From NCBI RefSeq assembly GCF_003626535.1, contig NZ_RBAL01000003.1, positions 310,001 through 374,000 on the forward strand: a stretch of 64,000 nt of DNA, read 5' to 3'. Below are positions 51,455 to 60,688 of this stretch, piece by piece. Under the pieces are notes generated by a model. The model did no database searches and was not told the origin of the DNA. It saw only the letters and a list, made by a program, of their open reading frames with translations. The DNA comes from Streptomyces hoynatensis (GTDB lineage: Bacteria > Actinomycetota > Actinomycetes > Streptomycetales > Streptomycetaceae). Numbering within the stretch: the first letter of the stretch is position 1; each line of letters opens with the position of its first letter. A program made the translations under genes and the position numbers.

Positions 51455-53749
51455 GTGACCGAACAACAGGACAAGGGCGCAGGGGCCGCGGCCCTGGGGC
51501 GCCGCGCCTTCGTGACCGCGACCGGAGTGCTGGTCTCCACCGCCGCGTTCGGCGGCGTGGCCCGCGCGGCCGGCGGCACCGCCGCCAGGGACCGGGCCGC
51601 CGCCGGGGCCCGCACCGAGGCCGCAGGCGACGTGCCCGCCTTCCCCGGCGCCCAGGGCGGCGGCATCCACGCCACCGGCGGGCGCGGCGGGGAGGTCTAC
51701 GAGGTGACCACCCTCGCCGACTCCGGCCCGGGATCGCTGCGCGAGGCCGTCTCCGCCGGCAACCGCACGGTGGTCTTCCGGGTCTCGGGCACCATCGAGC
51801 TGGAGGGCGGCCTGGACATCACCGGCTCCCACCTCACCATCGCCGGGCAGACCGCCCCCGGCGGCGGCATCTGCGTCGTCGGCAACGAGACGGAGATCAA
51901 GGCCGACAACGTCATCCTGCGTTACCTGCGCTTCCGCGGCACCGACGCCCTCGGCACCCCCATCGACACCTTCAAGATGGAGGGCCGCGAGAACGTGATG
52001 ATCGACCACTGCTCCTTCAGCTGGGGCGTGGACGAGACCTGCTCCCCCTACGGGAACCGGAACGTCACCGTGCAGTGGTGCATCATCTCCGAGGGCCTGA
52101 CCATGTCGGCCCACGAGAAGGGACGGCACGGGTACGGCGGCCTGTGGGGCGGCGACAACGTCACCTACCACCACAACCTGCTGGTGCACAACGGCGGGCG
52201 CAATCCCCGCTTCAGCTTCGTCGAGGACGTCCCGCTGCGCGTCAACCACCGCAACAACGTCATCTACAACTACGGGTACACCACCTGCTACGGCGGCGAG
52301 TGGGCCAACGGCGTCAACATGGTGAACAACTACTACAAGCCGGGCCCCAACACCCTCGCCGACATCGCCCCCTACATCGTCACCCCCGACCGCGGCGGCT
52401 CCTGGTACGTCCAGGGCAACGTCATCGAGGGCCACCCGGAGGTCACCGCGGACAACCGGGAGGGCATCCTCGTCCCGGTCGGCGGCATCACCCTGCTCTC
52501 CGAGCCCGTCTCCTTCCCCGACGAGATCGAGGAGCAGAGCGCCGAGGCGGCCTACGAGGCGGTGCTCGCCGGCGCCGGCGCCGTCCTGCCGCGGCGCGAC
52601 GCCATCGACGCCAGGCTGGTCGCCGACGTGCGGGCCGGCACCGGCCGCATGATCAACTCCCAGCGCGAGGTGGGCGGGATCGTCCCGCTGGCCCCGACCG
52701 AGGCGCCCAGGGACCGCGACCACGACGGCATCCCCGACGCCTGGGAGCGCGAGCACGGCCTGAAGCAGGGCGACGCGGCCGACGGGGCCGCGATCGACCC
52801 CGAGACCGGCTACTCGAACCTGGAGCTGTACCTCAACTCCATCGGCCCCACCGGCGCGCCCAACCCCGAGGTCTCCCTCACCTCGCCCGCGTACGACGCC
52901 GTCCGCACCAGCGAGTCCGGCAGCCACGACGTGGAGATCACGGCACAGGCCACGGCGCAGGGCGACGCCGCCATCGCCGTGGTCGAGTTCTACGCCGGGG
53001 ACGAGAAGATCGGCGAGAGCACCTCGGCGCCCTACGCGGTCACCTGGCAGGGCGCACCCTCGGGCACCCACTACCTCACGGCGCGGGCCACCGACTCCAC
53101 CGGCACCGCCACCACGTCGAGCGGGGTGCCGGTGCACCTCAACCAGGTCACCGACCTCGGCGACTGGACCTTCGCGGACATCGGCGAGGTCCCGATCGCG
53201 GGCGCCGCCGCCCTGACCGACGGGGTGTTCACCCTCAGCGGCTCCGGCAAGGTGCGCGGCAGGAAGGACGCCTTCTCCTACGTCTACCAGCCCATCGAGG
53301 CCCCCGACGACGAGGTCGTCGAGATCATCGCCCGGGTCGACTCGCTGCCGCCGGTCTACGAGGAGGTGCTGGGCGGCGTCATGATCCGCGAGAACCTCAC
53401 CGAGGACTCGCCCTTCTTCCTCCTGGGGGTGGCGATCTCCCGGGACGGCCTGGTCGGCGTCGCCAAGCGGATCGCCGCCACCGGCGACGAGATGAGCGTC
53501 GGGGTCTACCCCTACGAGGAGGACGAGGTCCTCGACGACAAGCCGTACTGGCTGCGGCTGACGCTCCGCGGCGACGAGTTCACCGCGGAGCTGTCACCCG
53601 ACTCCCTGCAGTGGACGCGGATCGGCTACGAGCGGATCGCCATGGGCCCGAACCTCTACGCCGGGCTCGTGGTCGACGCCAACAAGGAGGCCAACGCGAT
53701 CGCGAACTACAACACCGTCCGGTTCAGCCAGGTGAGAATCAATCACTGA
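51455..53749 (+). CDS. Tat-secreted pectate lyase (PL1-like) with Ig-like and C-terminal sandwich domains
   Basis: 764 aa. After a Tat-type signal (GRRAFVTATGVLVSTAAF) comes a beta-helix lyase (about 55-420): FPGAQGGG, GSLREAV, IRYLRFR-like ILRYLRFRG, MIDHCSFSWGVDE (the conserved WSVDE-type segment) and NPRF (catalytic Arg region). Residues about 425-450 carry DRDHDGIPDAWEREHG, a calcium-binding repeat. An Ig-like domain (about 470-565) and a concanavalin-like C-terminal domain (about 570-764, DUF1349 type) follow, probably for binding. GTG 51455 has AAGGAG. It ends with an 11-bp overlap of the convergent GH127 gene. Confidence 0.92.
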   Translation: MTEQQDKGAGAAALGRRAFVTATGVLVSTAAFGGVARAAGGTAARDRAAAGARTEAAGDVPAFPGAQGGGIHATGGRGGEVYEVTTLADSGPGSLREAVSAGNRTVVFRVSGTIELEGGLDITGSHLTIAGQTAPGGGICVVGNETEIKADNVILRYLRFRGTDALGTPIDTFKMEGRENVMIDHCSFSWGVDETCSPYGNRNVTVQWCIISEGLTMSAHEKGRHGYGGLWGGDNVTYHHNLLVHNGGRNPRFSFVEDVPLRVNHRNNVIYNYGYTTCYGGEWANGVNMVNNYYKPGPNTLADIAPYIVTPDRGGSWYVQGNVIEGHPEVTADNREGILVPVGGITLLSEPVSFPDEIEEQSAEAAYEAVLAGAGAVLPRRDAIDARLVADVRAGTGRMINSQREVGGIVPLAPTEAPRDRDHDGIPDAWEREHGLKQGDAADGAAIDPETGYSNLELYLNSIGPTGAPNPEVSLTSPAYDAVRTSESGSHDVEITAQATAQGDAAIAVVEFYAGDEKIGESTSAPYAVTWQGAPSGTHYLTARATDSTGTATTSSGVPVHLNQVTDLGDWTFADIGEVPIAGAAALTDGVFTLSGSGKVRGRKDAFSYVYQPIEAPDDEVVEIIARVDSLPPVYEEVLGGVMIRENLTEDSPFFLLGVAISRDGLVGVAKRIAATGDEMSVGVYPYEEDEVLDDKPYWLRLTLRGDEFTAELSPDSLQWTRIGYERIAMGPNLYAGLVVDANKEANAIANYNTVRFSQVRINH

Positions 53750-55778
53750 CCAGCGGCATCCACACCCGCATCGCGCCGTCACCGCGGTTGTCCCACTGGA
53801 AGTAGGGCACCGCGGTGGCGGCCGCCGGGCGCGCCGCGTCGGCCGCGTGCGGCCCGCCGAGCCTGCGGTAGGGCAGCCCGGCCTCGTGGCCGCCGCTCAC
53901 CGCGACGGCACCGGCCCGCAGCAGCACCGTGCGTCCCACGCCGGGCAGTTCGGCCGGCACCTCGTCGAAGGCGGCGCCCGGGCGCAGCGCCAGCCGGTCC
54001 ACCTCGGTGCCGTCCTCCTGGTCCACCTGCTCGAAGCAGTACACCAGCGGCCCGCGTTCGACGGCCGCGCAGCCGCGGACCGCGTCGATCCTCGGGTGCG
54101 GCACCGTGAGCCGCGGCCGCATGTCCAGGCGCAGCGTGACCGTGTCCCCGGCGCGCCAGTCCCGGCGGACCACGGCGTAGCCCCGGCGATCCACCCGGAC
54201 GGGCAGCTCCTCGCCGTTGACCGCGAGGCCGGTCCGCTCGCTCCACGGCGGGATGCGCAGGGCCAGCCCCCAGGGGCCCCCGGGGGAGCGGGTGACGGTG
54301 ACCGCGACGGCGCCCGCCCACGGGTAGTCGGTCTCCACCCGCAGCCCGGCCTCGCCGCCGGCCAGCGCGCAGCTCAGCTCGAAGGGCGCGTACTGCTGGA
54401 GGTGCAGCAGCTCGCCCCCGGCCTCCCCGGTCCCGGTGCCGGTGCCGGTCCCGGTGTCGGGCGAGACCGTCACCGCGTAGTGCCCGAGCGAGGCGACCAG
54501 GCGGGTGACGGCGGGCGGGCAGCAGGCCGAGTAGAACCACTCGTCGCGGCAGCGCGGGTCGCCCACCGCCTCCGCGTGGTCCGCGCGGCGCTGCAAAGGG
54601 TTCCCCTTGTAGTACGTCCTGCCGTCGGCGGAGCGGGCCGCCCCGAAGGCGTTGAACAGGGTGCGCTCGATCAGGTCGGCATACCGGGCCTCGCCGGTGG
54701 CCAGCAGCAGCCGCCAGCTCCACTGGATGCTCGCCGCCGAGGCGCAGGTCTCGTTGTACCCCAGGTCGGGGGGCAGCTCGTACCGCTCCCCGAAGACCTC
54801 CCCCACCTGCCGGGAGCCGAGCCCGCCGGTGAGGGCGGTCCGCGTCGCCGCCATGTCCTCCCAGCGGGCCACGGAGGCGGCCAGCAGCGCCTCGTCCCCG
54901 GTCTCCACGGCGACGTCGACGATCCCCGCCTCCAGGTAGAGGCCGCGCACGGCGTGCCCGGTGAGGGTGGGCGCCTCCCGCACCGGCAGGTGGTCCTGAC
55001 GGTGCCTGGCGCCGCGCTTGTGCGAGCCGACCAGGCCGTGGCCGCGCCGCTCGACGAACGCGGAGGCCAGCTCCAGGTACGTGGGCTCGCCCGTCGTCCG
55101 GTACAGCTCCACCAGCGCCGTCTCCACCTCGGGGTGGCCGTCCAGGCCGGGGCCAGGACCCGGCAGGAACACCTCGGCGAGGTGGTCGGCCAGGCGCCTG
55201 GCCACGGCGAGCAGCCGCCCGCCCGGGTCCGCCCCGGCGCGGGTGGCGGCCACGGCGGCCTGCATCAGATGGCCGGCGCAGTAGTGCTCGTGACTGTCCA
55301 CCAGGCGCGTGTAGCGGCGGCCTGGCTCGGCAACCTGGTAGTAGGAGTCCAGGTAGCCGTCCTCCTGCTGCGCCCGCTCCAGCAGGCCGGCGGCGCGGGC
55401 GGCGAACTCCGCGAGCCGCTCCTCGTGGCCTTCGCCCAGCTCCCAGGCGGCGGATTCGAGCACCTTGTGCACGTCGGAGTCCATGTACACCGGGCCGCGG
55501 TACTCGCCCCCGGCAGCGTTTCCGGCACCGTTTCCTGCGCTGCCTCCGGTACCGGGTCCCGTCCCCTGGGCCGCGCCCTCCCCGGGGGCGGCCGCGGCCA
55601 GTTCCAGGTTGCGGAGGTTTCCCGCCTTCTCCAGCCAGTCCAGCGCCAGCGGGAGGCTGACCTCCCGGTTGACCCGCCGCCACTGCAGCCAGGGGCCGCC
55701 GGTCAGCCGGGTCCCGGCCCGGCGGGGCGGGCGGTGGGCGACGTGCGCGCCGGGGGAGGGGAGGGCGGGTCCGTCCAT
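53739..55778 (-). CDS. GH127-family beta-L-arabinofuranosidase-like enzyme
   Basis: 679 aa. The (alpha/alpha)6 barrel and the Zn/Cys site are recognisable: GYNETCASAAS and EWFYSACCPPAVTRLVAS, where the second Cys of the CC pair (about 418-419) corresponds to the catalytic Cys417 of HypBA1. YMDSDVHKVLESAAW is the family N-terminal segment. No signal peptide, so it acts on imported arabino-oligosaccharides. A Gly/Ala-rich insert near residue 75 is unusual. ATG 55778 has AGGTG and lies 9 nt behind the GntR stop, so the regulator and the enzyme form one unit. The downstream end overlaps the PL1 gene. Confidence 0.93.
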   Translation of the reverse strand: MDGPALPSPGAHVAHRPPRRAGTRLTGGPWLQWRRVNREVSLPLALDWLEKAGNLRNLELAAAAPGEGAAQGTGPGTGGSAGNGAGNAAGGEYRGPVYMDSDVHKVLESAAWELGEGHEERLAEFAARAAGLLERAQQEDGYLDSYYQVAEPGRRYTRLVDSHEHYCAGHLMQAAVAATRAGADPGGRLLAVARRLADHLAEVFLPGPGPGLDGHPEVETALVELYRTTGEPTYLELASAFVERRGHGLVGSHKRGARHRQDHLPVREAPTLTGHAVRGLYLEAGIVDVAVETGDEALLAASVARWEDMAATRTALTGGLGSRQVGEVFGERYELPPDLGYNETCASAASIQWSWRLLLATGEARYADLIERTLFNAFGAARSADGRTYYKGNPLQRRADHAEAVGDPRCRDEWFYSACCPPAVTRLVASLGHYAVTVSPDTGTGTGTGTGEAGGELLHLQQYAPFELSCALAGGEAGLRVETDYPWAGAVAVTVTRSPGGPWGLALRIPPWSERTGLAVNGEELPVRVDRRGYAVVRRDWRAGDTVTLRLDMRPRLTVPHPRIDAVRGCAAVERGPLVYCFEQVDQEDGTEVDRLALRPGAAFDEVPAELPGVGRTVLLRAGAVAVSGGHEAGLPYRRLGGPHAADAARPAAATAVPYFQWDNRGDGAMRVWMPLVSD

Positions 55779-55787
55779 GAGGGGCAC

Positions 55788-56519
55788 CTACATTCTGGGG
55801 CGGGCGAGAAAGGCGATGGTCTGGTCACGCACCCGCAGGATGTGGGCCTCCAGCAGGTCCCGGGCGGCGAGGCGGTCGCCGCTCTCCAGGGCGTCGACGA
55901 TCGCGCGGTGCTCCGCGACGGCCGTGTTCAGCCGGGAGGCGGTGATGGGGGCCTCCATCCCGGTGCGCGTGACGTGGATGCTCAGGTGCAGATCGGCGTG
56001 CATCTCCAGCAGCATCGGCAGGCCGCCGAGCTCCACCAGGGCGCGGTGGAAGCGGCTGTCGTTCTCCCGGAACTCGATGTACCGCTCGGGGTCCTTGAGC
56101 GAGGGGCCGGCCAGCTCCTGGGCCTCGTCCACGAGTTCCCGCAGCTGCGCGGGGGTCTCCCGGTCGGTGCGCTCGGCGAAGAGGCGCAGGCTGTGCGACT
56201 CCAGCATCAGCCGCAGCTCGAACAGCTCGTACAGGCTGGAGAGCGAGGGGATGGCCACGGTGAACCCGGCCGTGGCGTCGTATGCCAGCAGGCCGCGCTC
56301 GTACAGCCGCCCCACCGCGCTGCGCACCGGGGTGCGGCTCATGCCCAGGCGCCGGGCGAACTCCCGGACGGGGACGGGTTGTCCCGGCGCCGGGTGCTCC
56401 TTCGTCAGCCAGTCCACCAGTGCCCTGCGCGCGCGGCTCTCCAGGCTCTCCTCGGGGCCGGGCGCGTCGGACGCCGACGCCGACCCCTCCTGGGCCGATG
56501 CCGTTCTGGGTGGAATCAT
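55788..56519 (-). CDS. GntR-family transcriptional regulator (FadR/FCD subfamily)
   Basis: 243 aa. N-terminal winged helix with PVREFARRLGMSRTPVRSAVGRLYERGLLAY (read in parts: FARRLGMSRTPVRSA is the recognition helix) and C-terminal FCD helices with ENDSRFHRALVELGG and the Asp/His metal ligands typical of this subfamily, which bind carboxylic acids such as uronates. ATG 56519 has AGGGAGG. The intergenic gap to the divergent DHDPS gene (56520-56721) carries two TGGTATGCC-type operators, one over its own promoter side, so it probably represses itself and the uptake operon until a pectin-derived acid binds. Confidence 0.93.
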   Translation of the reverse strand: MIPPRTASAQEGSASASDAPGPEESLESRARRALVDWLTKEHPAPGQPVPVREFARRLGMSRTPVRSAVGRLYERGLLAYDATAGFTVAIPSLSSLYELFELRLMLESHSLRLFAERTDRETPAQLRELVDEAQELAGPSLKDPERYIEFRENDSRFHRALVELGGLPMLLEMHADLHLSIHVTRTGMEAPITASRLNTAVAEHRAIVDALESGDRLAARDLLEAHILRVRDQTIAFLARPRM

Positions 56520-56588
56520 CCTGCCTCCCTGGCGCGCTCGCGAAAACGTGGCCTCGGCCGGTGGGCCGGCCACATCGTTGTGGGCTCA

Positions 56589-56598
56589 TGGTATGCCG
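56589..56598. promoter_or_regulatory. GntR-type operator copy A
   Basis: TGGTATGCCG (56589-56598), 9 of 10 identical to the copy at 35847-35856, on the regulator side of the divergent gap 56520-56721. Confidence 0.55.
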
Positions 56599-56658
56599 CC
56601 GGGCCGACCGGCCGATTGCCCGGCATCCGCTGCTGTACAAAATCCGGTCGCACGAGGG

Positions 56659-56699
56659 TTGACGTCATTTTACCAGCCGAGCAGACTCCTGGCATACCG
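56659..56699 (+). promoter_or_regulatory. Promoter of the DHDPS/ABC importer unit with operator copy B over the start site
   Basis: TTGACG (56659-56664) and CAGACT (56682-56687), 17 bp apart, look like a vegetative promoter. TGGCATACCG (56690-56699), the inverted form of the operator, covers the expected start near 56694, the arrangement expected for repression. Confidence 0.6.
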
Positions 56700-56721
56700 C
56701 TGACATGCCCTTGGGGTGCCT

Positions 56722-57684
56722 ATGCCGTTCCAGAAGCTTCGTGGGATCATCGCGCCCACCGTGCTGCCCATGAAAAGTGGCGGGACGGTGGACGTGCGCT
56801 CGTTGGAATGCCACTTAAGGCACCTGCTGGATGCCGGCATTCACGGCCTGTGGATGAACGGCACCACCGGGGAGTTCCACGCCCTCGATCCCGAGGAGCG
56901 GACCGTCCCCGTCCGCGTCGCCGCCGAGGTGGCCGCCGGACGTGCGCCCGTGGTGGCGCACGTCGGCGACACCGCGACCCGCCTCGCGGTCCGCCACGCG
57001 CGGGCCGCCGTGGCGGCCGGCGCCGACCAGGTCGCCGTGATCGCGCCCTACTTCGCCGAGTTCACCCGCGAGGAGCTGCGCGACCACTACCGCAGGATCG
57101 CGGAGGCCGTCGGCTTCCCGATCTTCGCCTACCACATGCCGCGGCTCACCAAGATCGGCCTCACCGCCGACTGCGTGGTGCAGCTCGCCCAGGAGGGCGT
57201 GCTGGCCGGCATCAAGGACAGCCACGGCGACCTGACCTGGTTCAGGCAGCTGGTGCGCCGGGCGGCCGGCCTCGGCCTCGACCTGCAGTGCTTCACCGGG
57301 GGCAGCAGCATCAGCGACCTCTCGATGTTCGTGGATGCCGCGGGGGCCACCAGCTCCCTGGCCAATCTGACGCCGCGCCACCTCGTCGGCATGTACGAGG
57401 CGGCCCTCGCGGGCGACTGGGCGCGCGCCCGCCGGATGCAGGACCGGCTGGAGGACGTCCTGGAGGCGATGCGCCTGGCCCGCCGGGCCCCCACCCTCTC
57501 CTCGATCGTCAGCACCTACAAGTACGTACTCGTCGCCCTCGGCCACATCGACGCCGAACACGCCGCGGAACCCCTGGCCCGCCTCGAAGAGGACGAGAAG
57601 CAGCGCCTCGCCACGACGGTGGTCCCGCTGGTCCGCGAGCTGGAGACGGCGGCTCACGCAAAGGAGCGTGGACATGACTCCTGA
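56722..57684 (+). CDS. DHDPS/NAL-superfamily aldolase or dehydratase
   Basis: 320 aa. Schiff-base Lys165 is in GIKDSHGD, the catalytic Tyr137 in FAYHMP, and MNGTTGEF (GTTGE-type) binds the keto-acid carboxylate. The fold is the class I aldolase barrel. In a uronate locus the likely reaction is dehydration or cleavage of a 2-keto-3-deoxy sugar acid, such as KDG aldolase or 5-keto-4-deoxyglucarate dehydratase; which one is not decided. ATG 56722 or GTG 56716 may be used; neither has a strong ribosome site, although the promoter lies close. It begins the operon with the ABC importer and overlaps its first gene by 11 nt. Confidence 0.91.
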   Translation: MPFQKLRGIIAPTVLPMKSGGTVDVRSLECHLRHLLDAGIHGLWMNGTTGEFHALDPEERTVPVRVAAEVAAGRAPVVAHVGDTATRLAVRHARAAVAAGADQVAVIAPYFAEFTREELRDHYRRIAEAVGFPIFAYHMPRLTKIGLTADCVVQLAQEGVLAGIKDSHGDLTWFRQLVRRAAGLGLDLQCFTGGSSISDLSMFVDAAGATSSLANLTPRHLVGMYEAALAGDWARARRMQDRLEDVLEAMRLARRAPTLSSIVSTYKYVLVALGHIDAEHAAEPLARLEEDEKQRLATTVVPLVRELETAAHAKERGHDS

Positions 57685-59668
57685 ACGCACGAACCGCGGC
57701 CCCCTGGCCAGGCGGGACGTACTGCGCGGCGGCGCAGGGCTGTTCGCGCTTGCCTCCATGACGGGCCTGTCGGGCTGCGGATTCTTCGACACCGACCCCG
57801 CGGGGGTGAGCGACGGCAGGGGCGCCAAGGGCAAGGAGGCGCCCATGCTGAAGGACCTGGTCGACCAGGGCAAGCTGCCCAAGGTCGAGGAACGGCTGCC
57901 GGCCACCCCCCTGGTGGTGGAGCCCCTCGACGAGGTCGGCATCTACGGCGGCACCTGGCACTCGGCGATGCTCACCCAGGAGGACAAGTCCTGGCTGCAC
58001 TACACGATGGGCTACGAGCCCCTGGTGCGCTGGGCCCCGGCCTGGGAGGGCACCGCCGCCACCGAGGTGCTGCCCAACGTCGCCGAGAGCTTCGAGATCA
58101 GGGGCGACGGCCAGGAGTACGTCTTCACCCTGCGCCGGGGCATGCGGTGGTCCGACGGCGAGCCGTTCACCGCCGACGACTTCGAGTTCGCCTTCACCTA
58201 CTACAACATCGACACCGAACTGCACCCGGACTCCATCTACGAGCTGTGGCTCTCGCAGTCCGGGCAGCCGGCCCGGTTCGTGAAGGACGACGACTACACC
58301 GTCCGCTTCGTCTACGAGGAGCCGAAGGCCGGCTTCCTGGAGCAGATCGCCGGCACCTCGGGCCTCGTGCTGTTCCTGCCCAAGCACTACCTGGCCCAGT
58401 TCCACCCCGCTCTCGACGACGGGGCCGAGGACCGGGCCAGGTCCGCCGGCATGGACCGCTGGGTCGACTACATCGCCCTCCAGGCCGACTGCTGGGTCAA
58501 CCCCGACCTGCCCACCGTCAACCCCTGGCTGGCCCAGAACGCCGTCGGCGAGGGCAGCTCCGTGGTGGCCGAGCGCAACCCGTACTACTGGAAGGTCGAC
58601 CCGGACGGCAGCCAGCTGCCCTACATCGACAAGATGGTGTGCGAGGTGCTCCAGGACGCCGAGGTCGAGGTGCTGAAGGTGTCCAACGGCGACCTGGACA
58701 TGCAGCTCTACCACTTCGGCACGATACGCAACAAGCCGGTGATCGCCCGCAGTCAGGACGAGGGCGAGTACGACCTGATCGACTTCGTGCCCGACACGGT
58801 CAACACCATGATCATCGGCTTCAACCAGACCCACCCGGACGAGGCCAAGCGCGCGGTCTTCGCGAACAAGGACTTCCGGATCGGCCTCTCGTACGCCATC
58901 GACCGCGAGAAGATCATCAACACGATCTACGGCGGCGAGGGACAGCCCTGGCAGTGCGCCCCCATCCCCGGCAGCGACCTGTACGACCGGGAGATGGGCG
59001 AGCAGTACACCGCCTACGACCCCGACAAGGCCAACGAGTACCTGGACCGGGCCGGTTACTCCGAGCGCAACGGGGACGGCATCCGGCTGCGCGAGGACGG
59101 CTCGCCCCTCAAGTTCACCGTCCTGGTGGTCTCCGACTACCCCGACCAGGTGGACGCGCTGGACCTGATCCGCACCAACTGGCGCGACGTGGGCGTCGAC
59201 GCCACCATCCAGCGGGTGGCCGAGACGCTCTACTGGGAGCGGGTGGAGGCCGGGGAGTCGGAGGCCGCCACCTGGACCGGCGGGCCCTTCGACATCCGCA
59301 CCGGCGCCGGCGGCAACCACTACTACCTGCCGACCAACCCGCGCGGCTCCTCCCGCTTCGGCTCCGCCTGGGCCAAGTGGTACACGAACCAGGGCGGCAG
59401 CGAGCCGCCCGAGGACGTGCGCCACCAGCTGGAGCTCTTCGACCAGATGCGGCTCACCTTCGACGCGGAGGAGGCCACGGAGCTGGCCCGGCAGGTCCTG
59501 GCCATCACCAAGGACCGGCTCTACTACATCGGGATCAGCACCCCGCCCACCGAGTACGGGGTGGTCAGGCGCACCTTCCACAACGTGCCCGACTCCTTCA
59601 CCGGAGCCGTCTCGTACCAGGCGCCAGGGCCGAGCAACCCCGAGCAGTACTTCATCTCGGAAGGCTGA
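57674..59668 (+). CDS. ABC importer substrate-binding lipoprotein (family 5, oligopeptide/oligosaccharide type)
   Basis: 664 aa. Twin-arginine-like start (LARRDVLRGG) with lipobox LSGC (Cys about 35), then the family 5 profile: VFTLRRGMRWSDGEPFTADD, VEVLKVSNGDLDMQLY and INTIYGGEG. These large binding proteins, longer than the usual 500-550 aa, include carriers for oligogalacturonides. ATG 57674 follows AAGGAG. It is the first gene of a complete importer (two permeases and two ATPases) and overlaps the aldolase gene. Confidence 0.93.
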   Translation: MTPERTNRGPLARRDVLRGGAGLFALASMTGLSGCGFFDTDPAGVSDGRGAKGKEAPMLKDLVDQGKLPKVEERLPATPLVVEPLDEVGIYGGTWHSAMLTQEDKSWLHYTMGYEPLVRWAPAWEGTAATEVLPNVAESFEIRGDGQEYVFTLRRGMRWSDGEPFTADDFEFAFTYYNIDTELHPDSIYELWLSQSGQPARFVKDDDYTVRFVYEEPKAGFLEQIAGTSGLVLFLPKHYLAQFHPALDDGAEDRARSAGMDRWVDYIALQADCWVNPDLPTVNPWLAQNAVGEGSSVVAERNPYYWKVDPDGSQLPYIDKMVCEVLQDAEVEVLKVSNGDLDMQLYHFGTIRNKPVIARSQDEGEYDLIDFVPDTVNTMIIGFNQTHPDEAKRAVFANKDFRIGLSYAIDREKIINTIYGGEGQPWQCAPIPGSDLYDREMGEQYTAYDPDKANEYLDRAGYSERNGDGIRLREDGSPLKFTVLVVSDYPDQVDALDLIRTNWRDVGVDATIQRVAETLYWERVEAGESEAATWTGGPFDIRTGAGGNHYYLPTNPRGSSRFGSAWAKWYTNQGGSEPPEDVRHQLELFDQMRLTFDAEEATELARQVLAITKDRLYYIGISTPPTEYGVVRRTFHNVPDSFTGAVSYQAPGPSNPEQYFISEG

Positions 59669-59680
59669 GGAAGGCCCCCC

Positions 59681-60682
59681 ATGCTGTCGTTCCTCAGCCG
59701 CCGCGTCCTGCTCATGATCGTGACGCTGCTCGCGATCTCGCTGGCGTCGTTCTTCATCATCAGCCTGCCGCCGGGCGACTACGTCTCCACCCTGGAGGCC
59801 CAGGCGGAGTCCAGGGGCGAGGTGATGAGCAACGACCAGCTGATCACGCTCCGCGCCCGATACGGGCTGGACCAGCCGTTCTTCGTCCAGTACTGGAAGT
59901 GGATCTCGAACATCGTCTTCCACGGCGACTTCGGCCAGGCGTTCGCCTGGAACAGCAGGCCGGTCTCCGACCTGATCTGGGACCGCGTCGGCCTGTCCAT
60001 CCTGCTGTCCCTGAGCACCCTGCTGTTCGTCTGGGCCCTCGCCTTCCCGATCGGCATCTTCTCCGCCGTCCGGCAGTACTCGGCCGGGGACTACGTCGCC
60101 ACCTTCTTCGGGTTCGTCGGCATGGCCATCCCGGAGTTCATGCTGGCGCTGGTCTTCATGTACATCGGCACCAGATACTTCGGGCAGAGTCCGGGAGGGC
60201 TCTTCTCACCGGAGTACCAGGACGCGGCCTGGAACCTCGGCAAGGTGATGGACCTCGCCTCGCACATGTGGCTGCCGATCGTCATCATCGGCATGTCGGG
60301 AACGGCGGGACTCATCCGCATCACCCGGGCCAACCTGCTGGACGAGCTGTACAAGCCCTACGTGGTCGCGGCCCGCGCCAAGGGGCTGCCCGAGTGGAAG
60401 CTGCTGCTGAAGTACCCCGTCCGGATGTCGCTGAGCCCCTTCTTCTCCACCGTGGGCTGGCTGCTGCCGGGACTGATCAGCGGCGAGACGATCATCTCCA
60501 TCGTGATGAGCCTGCCCACCACCGGCCCCCTGCTGCTGGGCGGGGTGGAGAACCAGGACATGTACCTGGTGGGCAGCTTCATCCTGATCCTCAGCGCCCT
60601 CACCGTCGTCGGCACGCTGATCAGCGACCTCGCGCTGGCCTGGTGGGACCCCCGCATCCGCTACCGATACGAGGGAAGGTAG
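59681..60682 (+). CDS. ABC importer permease (DppB/OppB type)
   Basis: 333 aa. Membrane segments appear at about residues 8-30, 100-120, 130-165, 195-215, 250-275 and 290-315. The coupling helix EAA loop reads AARAKGLPEWKLLLKYPVR. The N-terminal MLSFLSRRVLLMIVTLLAI is typical of the B-type subunit, with the large periplasmic loop before TM2. ATG 59681 lies 12 nt after the binding protein stop. It forms the channel together with the next gene. Confidence 0.93.
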   Translation: MLSFLSRRVLLMIVTLLAISLASFFIISLPPGDYVSTLEAQAESRGEVMSNDQLITLRARYGLDQPFFVQYWKWISNIVFHGDFGQAFAWNSRPVSDLIWDRVGLSILLSLSTLLFVWALAFPIGIFSAVRQYSAGDYVATFFGFVGMAIPEFMLALVFMYIGTRYFGQSPGGLFSPEYQDAAWNLGKVMDLASHMWLPIVIIGMSGTAGLIRITRANLLDELYKPYVVAARAKGLPEWKLLLKYPVRMSLSPFFSTVGWLLPGLISGETIISIVMSLPTTGPLLLGGVENQDMYLVGSFILILSALTVVGTLISDLALAWWDPRIRYRYEGR

Positions 60683-60688
60683 GCGCTG

